A stretch of 64,000 nucleotides of DNA from Odobenus rosmarus divergens (lineage: Eukaryota > Chordata > Mammalia > Carnivora > Odobenidae), in assembly GCF_000321225.1 (NCBI RefSeq), contig NW_004450566.1, positions 14,097 to 78,096 of the forward strand, given 5' to 3'. The position numbers and the translations under genes are program-made. The notes beneath the pieces are model-generated. The model was not told the origin of the DNA, searched no databases, and saw only the letters and a list, made by a program, of their open reading frames with translations. Positions 45,601-57,600 of this stretch are shown in pieces (position 1 is the stretch's first letter; each line of letters opens with the position of its first letter).

Positions 45601-48600
45601 TAGGGAACAAGCAAACAGGTTTTTTATGTGAACATATTTTACCAGGCATTCATATGAGGTTGAGCATTGTCTGTTTCCCAGCTAAAGGGGATGTGGGTGG
45701 ATTCAGGACCCCATGTTTCTCAGCCAGAGAGCTGTGTTTTCCCTTAGCCAGTTCGCTCACTGCTCAGAATGTTAACACAGAGCCGTGCTGCTCCCTCTTA
45801 GGGAGAGCATGTCATTCTTGAGGGCAAGTTCGCATGACAGCTAGGAGCACAGGTGCCATGGAGGAGGGAATCGTTATTTCTTCAGACATTTAGTGCAGTT
45901 TTCTAAATTCTCTAACCAACCTATATATTTTTTAACAGAGCATATTGTACAACATTTCCACTTGTATTTTTGTTTTCCCTTATAGATTAATTGTCTAAGG
46001 AATTGCAAAACTTATCAAGCCAGAAAACCTCTGTGGTTTTATAACACTTCCCTCAAGTTTTTCCTTAATAAACCAATGCTTGCTGACGTTGTCTTCGAAA
46101 TACAAGGTAGGGTTCAATTTTTACAAAGTTCAGTACTTGTTTTTATTTCTTATTTTCTTACCTAACTTTCTATTTCAGCCTTGAATATTTTGGGTGAAGA
46201 AATGACTATTCTCAATGCAGGATATAGATTAATACTGGCTGAATTTCAGCAAAATATAGGGAAATGAAGTATTTTGTTAAAACAAGGAAAGAAATTTATG
46301 TTTTCCTAGTTTTTTTCCCCCTTACCATAGGCTTCATTAGTTTTTAGGAACCAGCGTGGAATGGAATGATCTGCAATATCACCTCATTGTATATTTTTGT
46401 CCCTGTATTTCTTTGAGATACTAGTTGTTGAATCATCTGAAACCAGCCCCCTTCACATTATATTACCTGTAATTTATCCAGTTCTCTTCCTTTCTATTTG
46501 AGCAAAGGAACTAAGCAAGCGTTGAGGGTCATGCCTGGCTCACATTAGGCCTGGGTAGGTATTGCTACATTTATTCCTCGCGGCACTCTGAGAATTATCA
46601 CCAGAGCAACTGAGAGCTGCTTTTTATCTCTGTAGGAAAGTAATGCTACCTAATTTTAATAATGATAAGCTGTTTTAATGCCCATTATTGATTATTCGCT
46701 TGGGTAATTTTACCACTTCAGTAGATTAAAAGCATAATCTTGCAAGTGAATTGTCAGGTACCTTCAATTCTGCAGGAAGGTTAGGAGTTGTTTCCACATG
46801 TATTAAGTAGAACTTCAAGTAGACTATTACTAGAAGAAAGAATTAGAATTTTATGATAGAAATGTATGTCAGCTAACAGTCATTTGCTTTTTAAATTTTT
46901 TCCTCAGAAAGATTCATTTTAACTTTGGCCACTTGCCAAGACAGTGTATTGGAAACTTCCCAAGTGCCCTCTGATAAGCTCCAATCAGCACTGTTTGAAA
47001 TGTGCACATGAGACACTGAGAATGGGACAAGAAGAGTGACTTTGAAATACATAAAAAATGATTTGGGGGGGAAGCTAACAAGAGACTGTATTTGCTTATA
47101 ATTTGCATTGGAGGCCTTCCCCCCAAACATCATGTTAGTGTAACCTACTGAAAAGTTTTTCAAAAGGAGTATGAAACATATGAAAATATAAAGAGAAAAG
47201 AGAGTGATGTGGAGAATTATTTCTCCTTAGCGTCTCTTGCTTTTGTCTCACAATTCCACCTGCCAGCTCTTTTGCAGGCCCCTGCCCGTGCCCCCAGCTG
47301 TGCAGAGGCTGGGTGTGGGCAGGCTAGTTGTGGGCCTTTGCTGAGGCTCAGCTGCTCTACTGCTCTTTGTAGCCTCCTCAGCTCAAAAACCAAGGCCTCC
47401 CAAGGTCAGGAGCTGAGACAAGCAGGCATGGGTGGGAGCGGGCTCATAGCAACCTCTGCCATGTGTGGGAGGAGAGGCAAGCCTAGCTTCTGGAATTTGG
47501 GGAGGGAGCTCTAGTGTGCAGAAGGGAGCATGTTGTCTCCTCTGGAGGCAGGCTCGTCTGCAACCCTAGTTTATTTAGCCTCAGCTTTGCATTCCAACCA
47601 GCATGTATCTGTAGGACCGTTAATGCGTCTCGCTTTATGAAGTCTTCTCATTTCCAGAGTGAAGAAGGTGAACCAGATAGCTTCTAAAAGGTCATTTTTC
47701 GTGTTAAGCTTGCTGAGGAGGTAGTGACCAGGACTGGAGAGACCTGGTTGGGATCTTCTGTGGGTGCATATTTAGCATCCTGGTGTGGTGGTGCTTTACC
47801 TTTCTGATCCTTTGTTTCCTCGCCTGTAACGTGGGGATACAGATTTCTACCCGGTACAGTGGTCCTGAGGATTGGGGTGGTGCATGTAAGGGTATATGTA
47901 AAGGCTTGATGGTACATATTCTAAATCTCTCTTGAACTAGGCAGGTTTCCTGTTTTCAGAGTAAAACAAAAAAATTCTAAAAATTTCATTTTTGAAACTT
48001 GGAGAGTAATGCGAAGAAGGTATGACAAATGTAGGATTTTATTTTAGTGCATAATAAAAACAAAGATCTTTGATAATTTATGTTAAGGTTATTAGAAAAC
48101 TTGGGCTTTCAAATTTTATTTCACTCTTAAGCATTTTCACTTAAAAAAAAGTTTCTAAAACTGTTAACAGCAATTGAATTCTACAAAGGAAAGATACTTT
48201 AGGCCTTGACATTTTCAAAGAACTTGTTTATCTTTTCACTAGAAAATTGATGCTTCCCCCCCGTCTTTAATTCTTCAGCTTTATCTTATTGCTGGTTGGT
48301 ATAAGAACACTGGATTGTTGGGGTGCCTGGGTGGCTCAGTCAGTCTGCCTTCTGCTCAGGTATTGATCCCAGGATTCTGGGATTGAGCCCCACATCGGGG
48401 TCCCTGCTCAGTGGGGAGCCTGCTTCTCCCTTTGCCTGCCGCTTCCCCTGCTTGTACTCTCTCTCTGTCAAATAAATAAAATCTTTAAAAAAAACCCAAA
48501 ACACTGGATTGTGTTCATTTGGTATACTTGATACAGTGTTTATCTATTTATATAGTTTATATACTATGTTAAAAAATGTGACTATACTGAGGTGTATTGC

Positions 48601-51600
48601 ATTATGGTATTATAAACTGTTTATAATACCAAACAGTAGTTGGAAAAAGGTGAGAAACAGAAGTGATGATTTTTTGAACTGGTGGTATAATGGTTTTCCA
48701 AATCAAATTCAAAGCTTGAAACAGGTTTGACAGTACTTTAAGATACTGGGGTTTTCTTTGCTGGTCTTATAACTCTGTTGTAACTACATTATCAATGGAA
48801 AATTTCTGTTAAAATTCCAAGGTTACTTGTCAGATTCCTTCCCCATCTCCTGTCCATTTGGTATTTGGGGTCAGTCAACCCAAATGAGAGGCTGTCTAGT
48901 TTGTCTAAGCCATGCTTCTGCTTTTCCTTTTCTTTTTTTCAATAGTCCTACTTCAGATTTTAAAACCTTAGAATTACAAGCCCAACTGAATTACCTGTTT
49001 GGATTCTTTGTGAATTGGTGTGTACAAAGGTAATGGAGCATGTTTAATCATGGAAACTGGCTGTCCCCTTCAGTGGACACTGTTCCAGTGAGAGCCGGTG
49101 GCCCACCGGCAAAGGGGCAGGGAGGGGATGATGTCTGCTAGCAGGTGTGTGATGACTCGGTAGCAATGTTCACTGTATGTAGCCTCCCCTCCCTTCTCCT
49201 CTGGGAGGTGCATTTGTGCAAATCATAGCTCTAAGTGTTGAGCTCAGAGCTGGGAATGTTGGGCATTGTTTGTGAATCTGAAGGGATTCATGGCTTTGGA
49301 GGAAGTCACTGGGCTTAGGTGGAACTCTTCTGAATCAGAAGATGTTTTGCTTGGATTTAAAGAAGCTGAAGAATCCAATCATTGCAAATATTTTTAAAAT
49401 GTTTTTTAAAGACTTACTGATTTATTTGGGAGAGAGGGAGAGGGGGACAGCGGGAGAGAGAATCTTTTAAGCAGACTCCATGCTGAGCACAGAACCTGAT
49501 GGTGGGCTCCATCTCAAGACACAGATCACGACCTGAGCTGAAACCAGGAGTTGGATGCTTAACTGACTGTGCCACCCAGGTGCCCCTCATTGTAAAATAT
49601 CTTAGAATATTTTACATAGTAGAATATGTGCTCCTGAGAGGTCTGAGATTTGAGGGATGTATAGGTGAAGACTCGAGCAGAGCAGCGTGGTTTGGCTCAT
49701 AGAGTTACCTTTTGGAAGCCTTCATCATTCACATTGGCTGTGTTGTCTTCCACCAAACTAAAAGCTTGACTGCTCCCAAGCAGGGTAGTTTCGTCTTTTT
49801 CATCTTTGTATCTTTGGTATGTAACGTAGCGATTAGCACATGGTGGGTGCTCAGTAATGATGCGTCAAACGGATGCAGACTGAACTGAAGGCTCGCTGTG
49901 GATTCGTGGTTTCCTAAGGTGCTGGGAGTGTTGAGAACTGCTTCCCTACCCATGTGCCATCTGGTGCTGCCTTGGTGGGACGGCCCAGTAGCTGGAGAGC
50001 TTAGCAGGCTTTCGCTAGAGAGTCAGTTTAGTTTAATGAGCTTCAGAGAAGGGTACGGGCTGAGGGACCTTTAAAATTTAAAGTAGCTCTGGCTCTTCCA
50101 GAAGCAGCACTGTTCCCTGAGGAGATAGTACACTGGAGAGACATCAGGGACCAGGTCGTCCCCTCCCAAATTTTCCATAACTTCTGAAATGCTCCCCTTG
50201 GCTCCACACAGGAGTCGTCCCTTGCCATACTTGTGGTAACATATGGATTGCTTAGGCCAAGGGATAGTTCACCTTCTACAGTTTCCTCTTTCTCATAAGG
50301 GGAAGCATGGCCAGGACCTGTTCTTTGAGTGTGTCCAAGGATAATGGCAGTGTTTTCTTGGGAGGCACATGGGTAAGAATGGGTGATGGTATTTCAAGCC
50401 AATTGCAAAGGATGCATGTTTCATTATAAAAACAGGAAGCAGAATATTTCAGTGTTTCTATCTTCAGAAAATACAAACTGAGTAACAGATAATTGCCTGT
50501 CTTATAAATTGTCGGTTTCAAAATCAACTTTTGAACTCTTGTTTTTCAATTAAAAACTAAGAAGTTTCAGATCCCCAGACTTTGCTTTCTGACATCAGCT
50601 TAGCTGTGCCTAACGCAATACCACTCTAATTGACAGGGAAATTGCTAGAATAACAACTCTGCAAGCTTGTGTAACTTAACTTTTCTCTTTTAAACCTTGC
50701 AGGTACAACGGTGCCAGCCCACAGGGCCATCCTGGTGGCCCGTTGTGAAGTGATGGCAGCCATGTTTAATGGGAATTACATGGAAGCAAAGAGTGTTCTG
50801 ATTCCAGTTTATGGTGTTTCCAAAGAGACTTTCTTGTCATTCTTAGAATACCTATACACAGACTCCTGTTGCCCAGGTGAGCAGTCTAAATATTAGATAA
50901 TATCTTACAATTTTTTATTTCGTTGTCACTCATTTTGATAAAGTGCTTTCTATGAAATTTTTTTTTCTTAAGATTGATCAGAGTTGACATCATGGAATGT
51001 GCTAGTCAGGTAAGGTGGTATTGGGATGACCATGAATTTTCAGTCAGTTCTCACATCCCAGCCAGCCCCAACAGTGTGGTGATTATGTGGACACCTAGAA
51101 ATGGAGGTGTTTTGTGGTACCCAGTGACTAATTCTACAGATTGGAACATCCCTTCCATAAAGAGAAGAGGTTTGGGCAGCTGCTTTTATGGCTCTAACTT
51201 GTGATTGAGGCACTTTTAAGGACTTTGAATATTCTGAGACCCCTTGGTCATCTCTGTGGCTCAGAGAATGTGAGGTTTTTTTTAAAGCCTTCTTCTGACT
51301 ACTCCTACAGTCATACTCTCCTTAAACTAACTTCTCCAAAAACTTTTCCTGAGATGTTTAGGATACCCAGCGGACTGGAGGATTTATATCCCTATTTACT
51401 GACTTAGGACTATCTTTGACCAAAAACTAATCATCTTTGGCAGCTATAGGTTGGAACAGACCTTGCAGGGTTTTTTTCTAGCTGGGGGTCTCCTTGGAGA
51501 AATCGCAAAATCCTTTCTACAGTCCTAGAGCCTTGGGATGCCGGCACAGAAGCCCCCTTAATTCATCTTCATCCTCTGGCCACTAGATGGCTCCCACCAC

Positions 51601-54600
51601 AAACACAACTACCACAAACACAACTAGAATAAATCCCTGGCAGTTTACTCAATTAGTCAAGGAGCCCGAGACCTTGATTACAGGACCTGGCCAGGTATTC
51701 TAGCAAATATAAAAAGAAAACACGTTTCAGACCATCGCTCTCTTCAGATTTATTGCTTTCACTTTTAGATTGAGACGTTTTTCAGCCTTTGCTATTTAAA
51801 ATCTCTTAAGTTTTAAACAAGTCATGAGCCCTCTAGTGAAAGGTTTTAGAAGTTCAAAAAAAGAAAATTCCTTTTTTAACTGAATTAATTCTGGTCTTGC
51901 AGCCAGCTGTAGAGTACCTTGGAGCCAGTTACAGTTGCTACTGTCAGTGTGAAAGACGGGCTTATTATATTTGCTTGATAAAAATGAAAGCATCGATTCT
52001 CATCAGAATGTGTGTTATTGTTTATTTTATTATTTTAATACTGGCGAATTTGTATGTTAAATAAAAATTTTGACCCAGATTTAGAATAATAAGAAAATTT
52101 AGTTTCTCAGTCATCTTCCCACTAATAAATTGAAGCTTCAAATTTTAGGTCTTCTCTTGCTAATTAGAAAAAATGCTCAGAGAAGCACTAATAACTATAG
52201 GACAAAGCACTTTAAAACTTGGTAAAAGGTGTGGGGAGAAAATGAGTCAAAATTAATAATCAGAAAGTAGATCAGTACTAGAATGCTTGTATTGGGAAAT
52301 CGCAGAAAGAAAGATGATCTATTCATTGTGTTAAGTATGGATCATACATAGTGTTCTTGGTTCCTAGCTACAAAACAATGCAAGAAATTCAAGGAGAACT
52401 TAGAAAGAGAATAACCTGAAAAATCACGTCTAGGGAAGCTTAAAAAAAAAACCCACAAATACACACACACACAAACAACCTGAGCGATTGCCAGGGGTTA
52501 AGGGAAGGTGGAAATGGGGAGTTATTGCTTAATGGGTATAGAGTTTCAGTTTGGGAAGAAGAAAAAAGTTCTGGAAATGGATGATGGTTGATGGTTGCAC
52601 CACAATGTGAATGTACCTTAATGTCACTGAACCGTACACTTTAAAGTGGTTAGTGATAAATTTTGTGTTATGCTTGTTTTGCCACAGTAAAAACAACAAA
52701 CCTGGGGACTAAAGAGAAGAAAAATTACAAGGATTTAGTTTAGCTAGCCTAAAGAATTACATAACAGCCTTAGAACTGATTATTTAAGGGCAACTGTAGA
52801 ATTGCCTTCTCTGAAGAACTAAAAAACAACAACAATGAAAATATTCACTTTAGAGTATGAAGGCTTAAATTAATTCTTTTTAAAATGGCATAATAGGGGT
52901 GCCTATTTATACGGGCTCCGTTGGTGGAGTGCGCGACCCTTGATTTCAGGGTGGTGAGTTCGTACCGCGTGTTGGGTGTAGAGATTTCTTAAAAATAAAA
53001 TCTTTAAAAATAAGTAAGTAAATAAATAAAATGGCATACTAGTGTAGAATGCAGACTCAACTTCTAGGCTTTTTCTCTGCATTCTGTTGTACACTGGCTG
53101 ATATAGTCAGCCTTGTTTTATTGTTGTTTGCTTTTTGTTGTTGTTTTGTTTTAGGTAATAAAAGAAACGGCTTTATTGTCCATTTTCTCTTATTTCCCTT
53201 CCTGCCTCAGCTGGCATTTTCCAGGCTATGTGTCTTCTGATCTGTGCTGAGATGTATCAGGTGTCCAGACTGCAGCACATCTGTGAGCTGTTCATCATCA
53301 CGCAGCTGCAGAGCATGCCGAGCAGGGAGTTGGCATCTATGAACCTGGATATAGTTGACCTGCTCAAAAAAGCCAAGGTACTTGCCCCTGTGTGTCTGGT
53401 TGTTTGATTAAAAAAAGAAATTCTTCTAAAAATTATCCTACTTTTAAAAAAATTTCTATTTGTTGAGAGATACATTAGTGTTTGTCTCAGTTTGGAAGTT
53501 TGGCCGAATGAGGGTAAAGTGCCCTCACCTCAATTTCTGTGGCTAGATCATTTTGAAGCATCAGATTTTTGAGCAGTTTTTTTCCAAGGAGGTAGAATTT
53601 GCTGATAAGAAAGTTTTCACCTGAATGGTGGCCTTTATTGGAGTCATCTGAGTATGGTGCTTTATTATTCTGTATCGGCATTATAGGAAATAGAACTTAG
53701 GTTGAATTTCCCCAAAGCAGCCACCTCTTAGGGTTCAAGAAGAATTGGTCCATGCATACTGACAGAGATGGTTAAGCTAAACTCATTTATTTGTTCATTC
53801 ATTCATCTTTTCATTTCATGGACATGTTTTGAAGTTTCCCGGTTGTTTGTAGGAGGTATTGATACTTCATTAATCCTTTCAAAGTGCCTTTTGTTGATAT
53901 GTCTCCTGTATATCCAGTATAAACATTTGAGTTGAGAATTACTACAGTACACCATACTTTCTGGCTTCTTCTTAAGCTTAGGGCCTTTTTGTTTTTTAAG
54001 AATTGCATTGCTACACATTCTAGCAAACAGAGTTTACACGGTTAAGCTAATTATGAATAACTGCAGTCACAGAGACCCTAGAATCTGAATCTCACAAAGT
54101 ACCCGGCTGATCTATAAACTAGGTTTGCGGTCTTGAAGTCTTCTGGAACCTGCTGATGTTGTGCCAGTCAAAAATCTGTTATTTCCTCATTCCCCCTAAG
54201 GGGAACAGGAAGTTTATCCAGACACGTCATCCTACCCTTGGTTATTCTACTGTTCCACCCTCTGCCCTATGACAGTTTTAAGGCTTGTGCCAGTCATGGA
54301 ATATAATGGTCTGTATTGAACTTGCCATAAGCTGAAACTTCGAGGTCTTTACAGGAATATATCTGATCCATCATTGGTAACCATCAGGACATTGTAAAAT
54401 GTCATCTGGCATACAACATTTGGCTATCCCTATCACCTTCGACATCCAAAATTAGAAAAAGAGGACAACTTTGTCTTCAAGTTGCTAAAATGGAGCCACA
54501 TAATGGGGCAAAGGAAAGACCGCTAAAAGCTTGCCTCCACATTGAGATGAATTCATAAAGCGATGATGTGTATTTCTGGGCATAAGATTCAAGAATTCAT

Positions 54601-57600
54601 TTGAAGCATCTAGGTCTTCTCTTACTGTCTCCTTAACTATTTTGGAGTTCATTTCTTTCATAATCAAGTGTTAAGACCATATATATTAAATTTTAAGGAT
54701 AAAATTTAATTTAGAAAACTGAGTAACCTTCTGCACAGTGTTGGAGCTCAGAGCTGAAGCCGCTCTCACAAGTGTAGGCAGTGTGCACATGAGGGCTAAG
54801 TCCTTTGCTAACACCGCAAGGGTCTCTGGCCCAATGAGTGCAGTATGATAGTAATTCTTGCTGCAGGTAAAACCAAACCAAACCAACCCCCCCCCAAAAA
54901 CCTGAGTAACCTCGATCTCTGTAATGTATTTACATTGAGCTTGGGATAAATAGCTAACCTCTAGATTTAGTTTAAAATTTCTTTTTCATTCATTCTGGTA
55001 TTTTTCACAACCTCCATTCATTTTTGATGTATCATTTCCATACTCTTCTACCAAGTCTGTCATACTTTAAAAAAAATGGTCACAATGGGGCACCTGGGTG
55101 GCTCAGTCGTTAAGCATCTGCCTCCGGCTCAGGACATGATCCCAGGGTCCTGGGATCGAGCCCCGCATTGGGCTCCCTGCTCTGTGGGAAGCCTGCTTCT
55201 CCCTCTCCCGCTCCCCCTGCTTGTGTTCCCTCTCTCGCTGTGTCTCTCTCTGTCAAATAAATAAATAAAATCTTTAAAAAAAAAATGGTCACAAGCTTTT
55301 CTTTCCTTATCATGTCATATCCTTTTAGTTCCTGCATCTGAGAATCTCCTGTCCGGTTGCATTGATGTTTTAGGTCGCACGCATGCACGTGTGCACATGT
55401 ACATGTCTTTTATGGTTGCATCGTCAGTGGTTCTTCCTGACCTGTTTTCCCTGACTCTGTGCTTTCTGATTATGTAATTATCCTTATTTATTTCTCTTTA
55501 ACTTTAAAAGTTTAAGACACCAGCCCTTTTTGAATTTTATTTTTTGTTTCTGAAGACTTTTCTATTTTCTAGGATTAAGTCTCCATTTACCAGTTTTCCT
55601 TTATTCTATTCCTGGTGGTCCCTAATTTGGCAATTACAAATCCAAGATAACAGGATCATTTTCTTCACCAGTTCTCTTGGAAGTTTATAGTTTGAGGCTT
55701 TATTTCACCAGCCAGTTCATACTGTTGGTCAGAATTTAGTTAACCTTTCCTTCATTGTTTCTCTGACTTCTGGAAGGTGAAATTATCTTTTAGCAGAATT
55801 AGACTTTGAGTAGCTTTTTGAATAATCAGAATTTCCAAACACACTGTTGTCATCTCTGCTAGCTTTGCATTGTTTATCAGGAAAGCATCCTTCATACCTT
55901 TGATATAGTTGAGCAGTTTGGTATTCTCTCACTTCTGCTTCCTCCTTCCCCTAACGTTTCTCCTTTAAGTTCATCTGTTTCCATCAAGTTGGGCTTCTAT
56001 CATGCAAGAGAAGCTTCTTTCCCTTAATCAGAGTAAGTTCTTTGAACTCTGGTAGACATCTTCTTATCTTTGCTCCCATTTATACCCTAACTAGCCGAAC
56101 TTTTGTGATTCCTCTGAAGTCCTGTTAACCATATTAAAGTTTCAAGCTCAATATCTTACTTATAAAAACTTAATATCTTACTTATAATCTGTGCATTAAT
56201 ATTTGACTGCTTCAGGCCACCAGTTTTGTTTCTGATCATCTCCTTGTGAGTTTCTGGGTGTTTTCTCCACCATTATTATTCTTCACAGAGCTATTAAATG
56301 CTATGACATTTTGTTTATGATATTTTTAAAGCCTTTCTTTTTTATTCTGTTGTTTATTTCAGTTTAAACCTGCTTTGTCTCGGGTGCCTGGGTGGCACAG
56401 TCAGATAAGCATCCAATTCTTGGTTTCTGCTCAGGTTGTGATCTCTCGGGGTTGTGGGATTGAGCCCTGAGTCGCATCAGGCTCCATGCTCAGCGGGGAG
56501 TCTGCTTAAGGTTCTCTCCCTCTGCGCCTCCCACTCATGTGTGCACATGCGCATGCTCTCTCTCTCTCTCTCTGAAATAAATAACTTAATCATAAAACAA
56601 ACAAATAAATAAACCTGCTTTCTCAGGTTAGCACATATTCTTCCAAAAAAGTAGTTCTTACAGTGAACTGCTCTTTATCTTCACTAAGAGCCTACAGTTA
56701 TGATATCTTAAATCTTGGTCAAAAATAAAATTCTGCATTTTACCACGTTTTTGTAGCCAGCTATTCATTTCTGTGATCTTCCTTCTCTTTAAGGTCACAG
56801 CCCTTAGGCGATGTTTTGAACTTTTGTTTGTAGGTTGTCTGCTTTGGGTTAATCATCTTATAGTGCTGGTGGCTTCTGTTAAAATAGCTACACATTCTTG
56901 TTCTGTCCCTTTGAGATGGCTCACATCTGTATGCTGAAAGTTAAGGTGAATAAAAATTGGTAAAATGTGATGTGGGATTTGATGAACCACAAAGTGTCTT
57001 ACAATTCAAAAATTCTGATTTTGTATAATGAAAATCAGAGGAACCTGTGGATTTACATGTGAAAATATTCCCACATTATAACTTTTTAAAAGAGCAATGC
57101 TTGAGTTTCTTCCTTAAGATGTGAGATTATAAATCTTTCTTCGATTTAGCATTACTTATTGCTTATAGAATATCTTTGAGTTTCCTTAAAAGAGCTATAT
57201 TTAGCTTAAAGGTGAGCAGCCTAAATGTCCATCAACAGATGAATGAATAAATAAAATGTGGTATATACTTGCAGTGGAATATTACTCAGTCCCAAAAAGG
57301 AATGACATTGTAATACATGCTGCAACATGGATGCTTACTTGAGGACATTATACTAAGTACAATAAACCAGACAGAGAAAGCATACCTATTGTATAAGTCA
57401 GTGTCTGTGAGGTACCTGGAATAGTCAAATTCATAGAGAGAAACATAGAATAGTGGTTACCAGGGACTAGGGGTAGGGGCAAAAGGGGAGTTATTATTTA
57501 ATGAGTATAGAGTTTCAGTTTGGGATGATAAAAACATTCTGGAAATAGTGGGGATGGTTGCATAATAATGTGAATGTACTTAATGCCACTGGTACCCTTA

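Larger units (their letters stand above)
42828..45985 (+). other. RHOBTB3: RHOBTB3 intron 7 (3.2 kb)
   Basis: Contains one plus-strand CAN-SINE (43449-43640) and a probable MIR near 44600-44750. The remainder is unassigned AT-rich DNA. Confidence 0.85.
46107..50702 (+). other. RHOBTB3: RHOBTB3 intron 8 (4.6 kb)
   Basis: Contains CAN-SINEs at 48320 (plus) and 49393 (minus), a MIR-like fragment near 47795-47905 and an L2/MIR-like fragment near 49740-49880. A GC-richer patch at 47240-47560 has no recognisable coding content. Confidence 0.85.
50877..53210 (+). other. RHOBTB3: RHOBTB3 intron 9 (2.3 kb)
   Basis: Contains an old L1 3' fragment (about 52480-52700) and a degenerate SINE (52896-53027). 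I recognise nothing from 50950 to 52440. Confidence 0.85.

Noticed and set aside
42717..53377. Separate small genes at exons 7-10
   Set aside because: They join in phase with the rest of RHOBTB3 through GT-AG introns.
54485..54886. Minus-strand open frames of 60-66 codons resembling protein fragments
   Set aside because: No family recognised, they are interrupted by stops, and the right one overlaps the plus-strand retroposon-like insert at 54730-54896.
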